Positions 35,556 through 47,410 of a DNA stretch of 64,000 bases are shown here, piece by piece; the first letter of the stretch is position 1, and each line of letters opens with the position of its first letter. The notes below the pieces were generated by a model that saw nothing but the letters and a program-made list of their open reading frames with translations, ran no database searches and was not told the DNA's origin. Source of the DNA: Moringa oleifera (Eukaryota; Streptophyta; Magnoliopsida; Brassicales; Moringaceae); the NCBI GenBank assembly GCA_021397835.1, contig JAJFZO010000896.1, positions 6,302,501 to 6,366,500 on the forward strand. Direction: 5' to 3'. The position numbers were made by a program, and so were the translations under genes.

Positions 35556-37979
35556 TGTCACAACGGGACTTTTTGGCGAAAAGCCCAATGTGAGAAAATT
35601 ATTTTTTCATTTAGTAAGGAAAGAAAAAAAGAAAAGTGGCCACTAATTTTTTTATGGTGTGATTGGCCACCACTTTTATTTGAAGACCTCTTTCTTTTTT
35701 AGAAAAAGAAAGATGAACTCCATAAAAAATTTACGTAGCGGTTTAACTTTACTAAAAAATCTAAAAACAAGAGTGAGTTATACGCAAAGAAGGGTTTAAC
35801 ACACCACAAGTGCCCAAGATGTGGTACCACTTAAATGGAATGATGTCGTCTTTTTGATTAATAATAATTTAAGATTGATCCCACGGTAGATTTAAAATAT
35901 GACAGATCTCAAAATAATTTATTATGTGACTTTTTGCAAGAATCTCAGTCTAGTGAACACTAGACTTTCAATTATAAGAAAAAAAACAAATAAGCTTTAA
36001 TTTAAAAATCAATACTCAGTTACCAATAGGATTTGGAGATTTTCTAGTGAACGCAAAGGCAAATTGCAAACATTGCAGATTGTAAAGGTCCAAGTATGTA
36101 GTGTGTAAGTATCTTCAATTGATGACCAATTGGATGCTTGTTTCCTCTTTAGGGATCTCTTGTTTATTGCTTGATATGAAGATCTTTATTAATTCATGGA
36201 TGGCCTTTTAATAAGATGGAAACATCCATTTATATGAAGCAAAATGGGATAAAGTTTACCAGAAATTGAAAATCTACTACAGATAAGGAGGAGTTGCAAC
36301 ACCATCAACCTAATTTTTAAATTCAAAATCCTGTCACTAAACAATGCGCACTCTTTGTGGATGAGATTAGGATCAATCCTAATCTTAAGATTCAAAAGTT
36401 TGTCATTGGATAATGCTCTCTATTTGAATTCTTGTTAAACCTTCACAATTCTTCTTCTCTAAGTTGTTGTGTACCTAAATTCTAATGTGAGATTAAGGTA
36501 AACCATGTATATGTAGCCTATTAATTGTTATCTTGAACTTGATGTGACATCAAGGGCTAAATCAAATGTGAAACCCGATGTGATATTGAGGGTTGAATTT
36601 ATAACTATACTTGAAACCCGAAGTGAGATGAAAGCTCATGACACCTAGCCATAAATTACATCTATGACCCAATGTGGGATCAAAGTCAATCACATTGGGA
36701 ATTAGATCGATTTAATGTGAGAACAGAATCAATTACATTTGGTATTGGATTGGTTTAACAGGAGAACAGAGTAAATTACCTTGGGAGTAAGTTGTTTTAA
36801 TGTGAGATCGAAGTCAATCACATTTGGTGTTAGATTTGACTTATGTGAGAATGAAGTTAATCACATTAGGATCAAGTTGTTTTGATATAAGATTAATGTA
36901 TCATATCAAGTATTGGAATGGTTTAATGTAAGAAAGGAGTCGATCACATTGAGATTAATCTATTTTGAGGTGAGATTAGAGTCAATTAGTCAGGTATTAG
37001 AGTTTAATGTGAGAACAGATTCAATCACATTGAGATTAATTTATTTTGATGTAAGATTGGACTCGATCACATCAGATTAAATTTGTCTTATGAAAGAATC
37101 GAGTGAATCACATTTGGTATAATTTTTTAGATATGAGATCGAAGTCAATCACATCAGGTATTGGGTTTTTCTTATGTGAGAATAGAGTCAATCACATCAA
37201 GTGTTATGTTTGTCTTATATGACAATGGAGTTAGTCTCATTAGAATCAAATTATTTAGATGTGAGATAAAAGTTAATCCCATCGGATATTAGGTTGTCTT
37301 ATGTGAGAATAAAATCATTCACATTGGGATCAATTTATTTCAATGTGATATCAGAGTCAATCACATTGGGTATTGGATTTTTTTAAGATGAGAGCAAAGT
37401 CAATCACATTGGGCATTGGATTAGTTTAATGTAAGAATGGAATTAATCATGTTAGGATAAGTCTTCATGTGAAATCAATAACCATATTAGGTAATACATT
37501 TGATACAAGATCGAGGCCAACCACTTCGAGGTTCATTAAGGTTAAATTATATCAGGGTTAAATCCAAATATTTTGATAGGACATTGGAACCTAGTCTCCA
37601 AATTTGATGTGGGATCAGCATCACCCTTAAGATATTAGATATGAGGATTATCTACCTTTGTATCACGATTGCATCTCTTCCTTTTTGTGCAATATGTATG
37701 TCACCCAATCTATTATCAGGATTCTTGATCTGACATTGGCTAGAACTTATTTGGTAAATTATTTCCTACTTGACATCAAAGTAAAGAAAGATTAAGCTAT
37801 TCTTGACTCGATATCGAGGGTAAAGGACAAATAAGACATGATAATCCCAATTAGACATCGAGGTAAATGTTTGGTTTTAGAATTTTGATAGTAAATCCCA
37901 TTCTAAAAAGATTTGTAAAAATTTAACTATTCTTGAGACCTTTCCATCCAATGCTAGAGCTAAAATTGAGAGTCTACCA
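35556..37979 (+). repeat. 5' LTR of the large retrotransposon
   Basis: It starts TGTCACAACGGGAC and shares with the 3' LTR a front block (CACTAATTTTTTTATGGTGT, GAAGACCTCTTTCTTTTTTAG, ACTCCATAAAAAATTTACG), a middle block around 36100-36470, a long tandem array and an end block (CCATCCAATGCTAGAGCTAA). No coding capacity is evident. Confidence 0.75.
36500..37480. repeat. Degenerate 42/85-bp tandem array in the 5' LTR
   Basis: Half-units of about 42 bp such as GTGAGATCGAAGTCAATCAC and GAGAACAGAGTCAATCAC, followed by ATTGGGATCAAGTTGTTTTG or ATTGGATTGGTTTAATGT, alternate for about a kilobase. The same array occurs in the 3' LTR, so it predates or evolved with this LTR family. Confidence 0.8.
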
Positions 37980-38499
37980 CTACCCATTTTTGCCCATTTT
38001 TAAGAAGTAAGAATAGGAAAAAGACTAAAGACCACCTAATTTTGGGCTCCAAACACCTATCTTCTTCTTATTTTATTTAAACTGATAAGATTAATCCATG
38101 ACACAATTTTCAGTTATCGAGATTTTTTTAAATTTTATAAAATTTTATGTGTGAAGTGTTTTTAAAAAATCGTGACCTCTTCCATTAGGGATGAAAATTT
38201 TAACTCCATTATGGAATTTTATCAATTTTTGCATCTTTCAGTTTGAACTTTCTCCCTATCAAAGAAGATTTATTTCATCTTTTCCCATTAAGGAAACTTT
38301 ATTTTGCTCATTTCCTTCTTCAACTCCTTTATTCTAATTTGTATGACAACTAGTTCTACAAACTCCCAACAAAACTTCTTTGGATGTTTGATGAAGAACG
38401 TAGTCCTACTTTGTCAACTGACAATAACATGAATAGATCTGCAATAATTAACAATACTAGAGCTTTATTTCTTTTTAGGGTTCTAAAAGTTACATTATT

Positions 38500-39540
38500 A
38501 TGGTGCCTGATGCTTCTACTATGTTTGTAATGAGGCAACAAGTTTCACAGTTTTTGAATGTTGTTGTACTAGGGATCTTGATCTCCTCAAGAAGATTGCA
38601 CGTTACTTAATAAGGGGAAAGGATTGATAAAAACTATGGTAGATATGAAAGATGCTAACAAATACTTACTCGAGGAATTAAAGCTTTTTGAGCATGATGT
38701 AAACCCAGCTATGCCCAGTGATTTAAGAGCTACTACCTTGCATCATGCCACAAGAATAAGAAACATTAAGTTGTTGAAGGAATTACTTTCCAGAGGCATT
38801 GACATCACAAAGTGATCTGGGAGCCTTGTCTTATTGGGCTGTTAGTCATGGACAGTAAGATGCTATGAAAGTTTTGTAAGAGCAGCATGCAAATCTCAAT
38901 GCAAAAACTGAAGATAATATTACTCTATTGTTGTCAACTGTTAAACTTGGTTATCTAGCATACTTAGACTTATTAATAATGGTTCGTGCAAATGCGAATA
39001 TCGTTGCTAGTAAAGCAACCTCATTGCACATTGCTACTAACATCGGAAGCCTTAAGATCATAAATTGCTTACTGAAAGTTGGAACTAATCCTGATGTCAC
39101 TAACGAGGAACATTAGAATCCAATACAAGTTATAATTGCAAGAGGCAATCACAAAGCTATTGAGATCCTTTTCCCTTTGAAATCTGGAATCGAGATAATA
39201 CCGGAGTGGATTGTTGATGGAATTATTTCATGCATGTAGTCTGAAACTAAAGCAAAAAGGAAAGTGTTGCCACATTCTTTTAAAATAGAAGCCTTTGTTG
39301 GTTACATTTAGGCCAAGTGAAGCATGCTTCAGTTGCCGTAAAAGCCTACAAAGAACAAACACTAGACTGGCCAAAAGCTTGTTATCAAGCTGTAACTTTG
39401 CAACTATTGTAGATGTTTGACAAAGCAACCAACGTTATCTATAAAGGCCTGACACTTGACCTTGAAAGCAAGCAACTTGTCGATGCCATTAAGAATCCGT
39501 GGAAGCTCTTTAGTTTGAAGATGCTAAAAAAAATTCAGTT
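38500..39540 (+). pseudogene. Intronless ankyrin-repeat plus TPR protein pseudogene
   Basis: It starts MVPDASTMFVMRQQVSQFLN, then in shifted frames DLDLLKKIARYL, LIKTMVDMKDANK, YLLEELKLFEHDVNPAMPSD, ATTLHHATRIRNIKLLKELL, CLLKVGTNPDVTNEEH and IPEWIVDGIISCM, i.e. successive ankyrin repeats. From about 39300 come TPR pieces: LGQVKHASVAVKAYKEQTLD, WPKACYQ and KATNVIYKGLTLDLESKQLV. This order (ankyrin repeats followed by a C-terminal TPR domain) matches a plant ankyrin-TPR protein that I recognise by pattern. At least one internal deletion (between DANK and YLLEELK), several frameshifts and stops destroy it. No introns are seen across about 1 kb, which suggests a retrocopy. It lies 520 bp inside the 5' LTR of the big retrotransposon, in the same orientation. 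Confidence 0.8.
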
Positions 39541-39599
39541 GGATAGAATTTGTATCTTGGTTGTTAAGTAGCTTCTCACTTGTTTCATAAAAATCACAC

Positions 39600-39735
39600 A
39601 TATGCCATGTTTATAGATGAATGTCCATGCATGAACATTCATGGATGCATGAATGTTCATAAAAATGCACATGGATGAATGCTCATGGATAAATGTACAT
39701 GGAAATTCGTTCATGGATGAACATTTACGAACAAT
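39600..39735. repeat. Short degenerate tandem repeat (CATGGATGAATGTTCATG type)
   Basis: Variants of CATGGATGAATG and TGTTCATGGA recur about eight times at 15-20 bp spacing just after the ankyrin pseudogene. The unit is close to an inverted repeat of itself (CATG...CATG). Confidence 0.75.
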
Positions 39736-39740
39736 TTTTG

Positions 39741-42700
39741 TTTTATGTTTTTACTAAGGCATTCCTTTTCCCTATTCCTTTCTCCTTTGATCGAAGCCTT
39801 GATCTTTTCTCTTGATGATCTTCAGGTGCTGTGATAAATCAAATCAAGGCAATGGCCTATTGACTGTACTAGGTAATTCTTTCCTTGGGTAAACTACTTG
39901 CACATTATTATAGCTAAAATTCTTCATGAACCTTACTCTTTAGTTACATGTCTTAATATGATCCCAGAAGGATCATCATCATTTCTTCTTGCCTATCATT
40001 AAATTCATCTTGAACAAACTTAAACACATGATGCAATACCGTATGCAAATCAACCTAGACCATGTAAAGTCATAACTTCAACTTAAGTTGAATCACCATT
40101 TTGATTTTGGGTATATTATCTAGATACTAAAGAATATTCATGTGAATAGAATCGATATCAAGATTTTGTAGGATAGACTTCAATAACCAATGAAATTTTA
40201 GGGCCACAAGGTTTATTGGACATGCTTTGAAATAAGGACCCTAATATCAACTTCTTCTTTCTTTCTTTTTTTTTTTTTTTGAATATTTTCTTGAAGATAT
40301 TTGCAATATCTGAAAATAGTTCAACTACTAATTTTTGCCTCAAAGTTTCTTCCTTTCTCCTTTTTTTTTTTTTTAAGATTGCATGATGCCATGCCTTACA
40401 ATTCCCATTGGATTTTGCTAAATTAGCCATGCCCTAAACCACTCTAAAATTTTGTGAATGATGTTCTCAAATAAATCATTCAAAAATTGTGAAGTAATGC
40501 TTAATAGTTGGCTTTATTTAAACCGAGCCCTTATGTGTGGACATGAGAAGCCACAATATCAACCATCATTAAGCATATCAAAAGATAATTTGAGCCACTA
40601 TAACTACTAAAAATCTCTTCTTTGGAGATCCATTCTCTTTTTCCATCACCATATGTCTAATTTTCTGAATTTCTCTCCATTGATGTAGTCATCTACCAAA
40701 ATTAGAAATCAGAGTTTTTTTCTAAAAGTCATAAAATAACCATTAGGTAAGGATAAAGAAAGAACGGGTTGAGGAATTAATTTAAACTGAAAAAAATACT
40801 AATAAAACTATGGTTGTGAAAGAAGATCATTCTTGTGCAGTAGGATGTTATTTTTCTTTATTTTTCTCTTTTTTTCTACTTTTTTTCCCTTTTCCTTTCT
40901 TCTCTTCTTGCTTTTTTAGCTTTTCTTTCTTGCTTTTTTTTAAAACCTTTTCCTCTTTCTTTTTGTCATCCTTTTTCTTTTTTTTTTTTCGAATGCTTAT
41001 AAGCCCAGGCCCATTCATTCTTACTTTATGAATTTTTTTTTCTCATGTTGTTCGCCTCTTTTTTTAGGATACTCAATTGGTGTTTTCTCTAAATGTATTG
41101 GGTAGGAAACTTCATTGTCTTAGTTATTCCAAAGGTATAAGGAATGTCAATTAGTTGAAAGAAACGCTTGCATTTCAAGGCTTAAAGGGGATAACTAGCG
41201 ATGAAGATCATGTAATCACTTATTAAATGTTAATTGAAAGGTCTTTTAGAAAGAAATACGTAAATCATTTCCCCAATGTTGATATGACTAGAACTTCACC
41301 TTGAGAATTTATTAATTGAATTCTAGTGTAGGATGATGTCGAGAATTAATGATCTAGTAAGCCTAACTTGTTTTTTTGTTTGGCTATGCTCTCGTACACA
41401 AGCATAAAGTCAAAAACATGACTCTTTCGCCCTTTTTTTAATAGAGAAAATTGTAATGGACTCTATCAGAACACTTTTCAAGATATGATTTTAAAAAACA
41501 TGGTTGACATCAGTATAAGTTTCTAAAAAAGAGTATGAGATAAGACATTGAATGAGGAAGAAAAAATTTATTTATATATGATGACTTAATTGATCAAAGT
41601 TATGAAATTTCATATTGTCAATGAAAATATCAGGCAGTCCAAATATTTATCATTTGTTCAGTATGAGTTTGGGTAAATCAAGGATAGATTTGACATTCAT
41701 GATCTTCCAATCTTTTTTTAGTACCTATGTCTACAATATTTCTCGCACTATTTTCATAGTTAAATTTAAGTAGCTCATTATCTACCAAGGATTACACCCT
41801 GAACTTAAAAGCTACTTGATTCTCGATGTTATATCTTGGTGCTCCACTATGATAGACACATGTATCTTAACATTCTCTCATTTTTTTCATATGCTAGATG
41901 CCCCTGCATTATCAATACCCATAAAGGTCATTTAGAAGCATTCGACCATCACCTGATTGTCTTTCAGGAAGCACCCATTATTCATAATTTATATTATTAT
42001 TGAGAGATGAAGGTCTCTCAAGACTAAGCACTCTTTTCAGCTTTTTGTTCTCGTCATTGTTTTGTTTTCTATCTATTATTTAGCTTTTGTACTTTCCTTC
42101 ATCATCTTCTATATGATACTAATAGTGCAACTACATCCTATGCTTGGAGTTTAGCTCCAAAAGTGGAAGTTAACTATTCATGGGCTCCATTTTCATAGCT
42201 TTCAAGTTCCTCTGCTTACTCCCATTTTCTAATGATAAGGCTAAGGGAAACATTTTCAATCTCTAAATTCCTTGCAGTATTTGCCGTATCAACATTACCA
42301 AGAATTCGGTTTTGATCTTTATAATCTACAAATTCATAAAGTTCACGTGTACTTAGAATTTTTATTTCTGTCTCTTTTACTCTTTTGTCCTCTATAGCAC
42401 TAAGTTATTAGGGTTTTGTCATTGTATACATGATAGTTTTACTGTTAGCTGCATCGATGACGATCCTTTTAGCTTTTGGCTTCTTCCTTTATTCTACAAA
42501 AGCATCAATACCTCCCTCTTTGCTCATAGGGACATTTGTTGCCTTTCTAAATTCACTTTCCTTCTTTTGTTCTATATCATGTTGCTTATTGTCAACAAGT
42601 TGCTTCTTGTCATAAATTGCTTCATGATGACTATAGTAGGTGTTTTGCTAGGCTATGGTTTTTCTATGATTGACACCCTTATCTCAATAGCTTCCCTTAT

Positions 42701-44270
42701 TAGTTCACTTATCTCTGATTCTGTCTAGTTCTGATTGAAGGGTAAACAATTCATTCCAAAGTTGAATAGTTCTATCAAGGACTAGCAAGATGGAAGCCAA
42801 AACATGTAGGTATCAAGTGCACCCCCAATTCTAATTTCACCAGTAGTTTCTAATGCCATTTCACTCTCCTCAGTTAAAAGCTCTTTCTTCTTTTCTTTTA
42901 TTTCTTTCATGATCTATTATTGTCCTAAGTACTCGAGTAGCGCCTTACTTATTTTTTTATCTACTTTTTTATTTTTTATTTTTTTATTTTTTATTTTTTA
43001 TTTTTTAATATGATATAGCGAATGCATGTAAATGCATCGATGTGACATAGTTAGCATGAATGCAATTAATGGGCAACAAGAACTGTATTAATCTTAAGAG
43101 CATAAAAAATGATTTTGGATTTTCAAAAATATCATGTCTTATTGCCAAGTTTAATTGCCCCAAAAGGTTATAAGAGATCCTTAAGATTTTATATCAGTGT
43201 AACATCCTCTAGTTTTGAAAATTTCATCACTAGGTGTTCTCATTTAGGTCTCAATCATTTCCGTGATCAATTTGGGCATACTTAGGAGTCATTTATTGGT
43301 TCCTTGAACCTAAGCCAATTATGTCATGATGTTTTGGCTTTTAAGTTATTTGATTCTATTAGTTTTGTTTTTCCTCTTAATCTGACCTAATCTACTTTTT
43401 TTTTACCTAAATTCTTAATCTTCCTGGCCTAATCTTTCTTGACCTTGATTTCTAGATCTAGTTATCCTGATCTTATTTTTTCAATTTGAATTTCTAATCT
43501 TTTTGACCTAATATCTCTCGACTTTGAGAAATCTCTTCCATTGAGGCCTTGATGAAATGCTCAATATACCTATATTCATCATCGAATTTCTTTTGGCCTT
43601 TTTCATTCATCATTTCTTATAATGAGATCAATTCTACTAAATTGTTTTTATTTATCACCAGTTTCACTTTGGCTGGTAACTTAGTTTTAATGCTCAAGCT
43701 ATCTCCCTTATTTGATTATTCTTTCTCATAACAGCACAAAACATCTTTAGATTTAACTAAGGCCAATGAAATTCTCATGTTTATAAAAATTTAATAAAAG
43801 AACATATTACAAAAAGATGAATTTTCAACTAATACAAAACACAACAATTCTTCATGTGTATTCCTTACTAGGTTTTTTTTCTTTTTCCTAATGTTAACCA
43901 TCGCTCTACTTTAGGTTAAACATATGCATTGGTCATGTGGATAAAGATTGGCTTCTAAAGGTTCCTAAATTCCTTTCATCAGACTAATGAGAGCTCCTAT
44001 GGACTTCTTGTTATCACAATGGTGAATAACATCCGAGATTACTAACATGTTATTAGTTCAATCTAAGTGAAATACTTCACCAGATTTATGGAGGAGAGGT
44101 TTCCTATTGAAAGCATGGCTACTCATATTTCTCCTACGGAGCTTATGTTATACTTCGTGGTGTATGAATAGTTATTAAAGCAAATAAAACATAACAAGAA
44201 GGAAAGTAAGTATAAATATGAAGCAAGAAAGAAATAAAAAATTTTGGCTTAACTCTTTATGAAACCAAAA
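39741..44270. other. Interior of the LTR element: no identified gene; low-complexity runs
   Basis: The T/C-rich stretches at 40255-40280, 40360-40375 and 40850-40990 make long but simple-sequence open frames. On the - strand, 42910-42150 contains several sizeable open pieces (for example ELYEFVDYKDQNRILG and KKQLVDNKQHDIEQKK), suggesting an old reverse-oriented coding relic that I cannot name. A TTTTTA microsatellite lies at about 42955-43008. Nothing else is recognised. Confidence 0.4.
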
Positions 44271-44279
44271 GTTCTAGGT

Positions 44280-44620
44280 CACTCTCTAGTGGAGTCGCCA
44301 GCTACCATGACTCGGTTTTTAACCAAAAAAAAAACCCATAGTGTAAGGAAAATGTTATGAGTCACCACCACCTTCTTAAAATAAACCTAACTAGTTTTAA
44401 AAATAAGATTTTGGATCCAAAAGTTAATTACAGTTGGGGAAGAATTGGCACCCTCAAAATACCCAAAAATTTTTAATTTCTTTCTCGAAAAATAATTTTA
44501 TGGGTATTTTGGTCAAAATACTTTGAATTTCATACTTAGTCGACTTTAATGTACCAAAACATTTTCTAGGGAGAAACGAGTGGTTTGCATTTAGTCACCC
44601 CTATTCTTATCAAAATAAAA
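44280..44620 (+). repeat. LTR-like fragment inside the large element
   Basis: The stretch starting TCTCTAGTGGAGTCGCCAGC, with CCATAGTGTAAGGAAAATGT and GAGTCACCACCACC, and later GAAGAATTGGCACCCTCAAA, parallels the front block of the LTRs at 35.6 and 51.4 kb but is diverged. It lies 1.5 kb before an ORF1 relic, the same order as at 24.8-25.9 kb, so it may belong to a nested element. Confidence 0.5.
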
Positions 44621-46110
44621 GTTGAAAAACTACATATGTCATATTTTTCTGAAAAAATATATTTTCTAAAGAAGAACTTTATTACAACATGATGCAACTA
44701 TAAATATTGAATAGGTTGAATCAGATAACTTAACAAGAATCTACTAGTATCTCGATGCAAGTAATTTTATTGAAGAAAAATAAATAATTCATTGTAAATT
44801 TAAAGATATAGTTTTTATACTTCTTGAAGTCCCTTACCCTTTCGTAGATTTCCTACTTTCAATAATACAAGATTTCAACTAGAAGCTTCTATAGTTAGAA
44901 AAAAATTCCCATGAAATCTAATGAAATTAAAGAAATTTTTTTTGTAAGAGTGTTTATAAGCCCAGTAGAAAGCTTTCTTCTGATTGCGAATCTATGAATA
45001 CAAACGTGAGCAAATAAGGATGAATTATTGTGAATTCGTGAATTTGTCACCAGTTGTAAGCTTCAGCAGCTATTTATAGATTTTCTTTAGCATAAGTTAG
45101 CAATAAATGATAGGTGGGTTAGAGAAGTGTGGTGTGCCCAAGCATCGTCTTCCTTCAGTTTTCAGCCACATCGATTTCATTTTGCAAGGTCTTCCGAGAC
45201 TTCATCATAGTGCGTCATCTAATTTTGAGTTAATTTCTTCGTTCTCCAATCTTGTCTAGATATGATGATGTCTTTAATTCTATTTATTTTTACCTAAGTG
45301 ATCCAAGAATAGGTATACCTACTGACCTCTATCGTGTCACCTAATTCACCTGAACCCAAGCTCAATTCTAGCTCCCAATAACAAACTTAATCTTCCCATG
45401 CATTTTAACTATGTAAGATTTTGACTTGAAACTAGTCTATCAGTCCGAGAATCCAACTTGAATTTATTTGTAAAGTGGGTTGCCCTCAAGTAGACTGCCA
45501 CGTTAGTAGGCCTACTACCTTTACTTATTTGTGTTAAGCCAACATTTTATGCCATGTCACATCTTGTTGTGTTTTGGACTGATGTGGTAATGTAGCCCAC
45601 TTAGGTCGCACCATATCATTTAATTAATGGGTGAGCAATAAGACTGCATTCTACCATGTCAACGACATTGCCCACTAGCATGGTGCCACATCAATTAATG
45701 ACTGAGTGAGTGATTGTAGCTCCACCTTACCATTTCATTAGTGTCATGCACTAAGGCCCTGCCACTTAGTTTTCCTTGCCACATCAGCTACTCCATTCAC
45801 TATTAACAACTATTTTTTTGCTTTGTAAGTAGAGGCAACCAACAATGCCTTGCCACATTAGCAATGTCACTCTCGAAAACATTTTTCTTCGTGGTAGCTC
45901 CCCAATAACTAATTCTTGTTAAAAGTGTTTTCTTTTCATTCAGTCATTTCTCTTGACAGTCTTCCTCATTCTTTTGCTTTAAAAACCCCCATTTGCTCCT
46001 TCGAAGCTCTACAAATTCTCGCAATGTGAGTGTCTTTGCCTTATACCAGAGTACCTTTTATTTTTTTAGGTAAATATCACTCTTTTTTACTCATTTCTTT
46101 TTATGTACTC
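44621..46110. other. No gene; degenerate repeats around 45480-45860
   Basis: Sentences such as TGCCACGTTAGTAGG, GCCATGTCACATCTTG, TGGTGCCACATCAATTAATG and TGCCACATTAGCAATG recur irregularly at 45490-45860. The rest is featureless, ending in a possible leader (TTGCTCCTTCGAAGCTC near 45990) before the next relic. Confidence 0.45.
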
Positions 46111-46119
46111 TAGGTAACC

Positions 46120-46828
46120 ATGAAATTTATAAGCTCTTCAATAGCTATCAACAAGGATTTGGTTAAAATTAGGAAATCTTATGGGATCCCTTCCTCGGTA
46201 GGTATGGTGATACCCATCCAAAATGAAAGGCCTAGGTATGAAAAGCCAAATGCCCTCTGTGTGTTTGAGGAATATCTTACAGTAGGTTTAAGACTTCATC
46301 TAAACACTCTTTTTAGAGACGCATATAAAAATTACAGTGTATCTTCTTCTCAACTAGTTCTTAATTCCTAGAGGATCTTAGTTGCCTTATCTGCTAGGTG
46401 CCTAGAGTTAGGAATCAAATAATTATCACCCCTAGTATTTTCTTAATTCTTTGAACTAAAGTTACTAAAGATCTACCTAAAACACCCTAAGAGATTCTAG
46501 TATTTCTTGTCTAAGATGCCTTCACTCTTTGCCTTTAATCTTTTAAAGGTAGTAAAGCATTGGAGGCAATCATATTTCTGGGTGCTCTAGAAAAGATTCC
46601 CTCAAGGATTAACCAATGGACCTTTTTTAACCAAGATTAGGGCAGTGGCACCACCTTTTATCAGTCTTTTACTACTTCTTAACAGACTCTAGTTAGCAGT
46701 GAAAAGACTCTACTTATGTTGGTATACTTTAATAATGCTTTAATGCTTAGATAGCTAGAGTACATTCCCACCTAGCTTTTCATGATTTTATGCTCGTATC
46801 TCATATCTAGTTGACTAAATCTCCTCCT
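46120..46828 (+). pseudogene. Gypsy-type ORF1 relic, N-terminal part
   Basis: An ATG frame of 83 codons reads GIPSSVGMVIPIQNERPRYE, then CVFEEYLTVGLRLHLNTLFR and SSSQLVLNS, followed by a stop at 46369 and the in-frame continuation RILVALSARCLELGI. This corresponds to the conserved core of the plant putative gypsy-type transposon protein (pattern VFExxLxxGLRLPLHPFFR...LxPNSWRIL). A further piece near 46560 (WRQSYFWVL) fits its GWKxxFFFV motif. The rest was separated by the CACTA relic; the probable continuation is at 49752. Confidence 0.65.
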
Positions 46829-46959
46829 TATCCCGATAAGGTTAATCCTTTCTTTGAAAATTATGTACTTATCTTCTTTATTAGAATGCAAAAATTATGG
46901 TTCTTTTATTTGTTACTTTTAGTTTGTTTATTTTTAAGACTAGATCTTAGTGTGGTTTT

Positions 46960-47410
46960 ACTTCTATCGAGGCTCCAGATCTATGCATAGTTCTACTTTC
47001 ATTGGGGCTCCAGATCTGTGCAGGGGTTCTAAATCTATGCTAGGATCCTAAATTTGTGTTGGGGTCCTAAATTTGGGCTGGTGGTTCTAGATCTGGGTAG
47101 GAAATTCCAAAACTAGGCTAAGGATTCCAGATGTATGCTAGGGGTTCCAAATTTGGGGGCGAGGTTTTAGATCTAGGCCAGGGATTATAGATCTAGGCAT
47201 GATTTTTTACTTCCATCAAGGTTCCAAATTTTGAGCATGGTTCTACTTCTATCATGATTTCACATCTGGGTTAGGGATTTTAGATCTATGGTAAGGGTTC
47301 CACACCTGTGCTGAGGGTTCCAAATTTAGCGCGAGGTTCTACTTTCATTAAGGTTCCAAATCTAGACATGGTTCTACTTTCGTCGAGGTTCTAGTTTTAG
47401 CAGATCAAAA
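46960..47410. repeat. AGATCTGG-type tandem array in the third CACTA relative
   Basis: Units such as GGGGCTCCAGATCTGTGCAG, TAGATCTGGGTAGG and GGTTCTACTTTCATTGAGG variants at 20-40 bp intervals resemble the arrays in copies 1 and 2, with more divergence. Confidence 0.7.

Noticed and set aside
40810..41031. 73-codon hydrophobic frame rich in Phe, Leu and Ser
   Set aside because: Translation of a T/C-rich low-complexity stretch; no signal-peptide or family pattern beyond composition.
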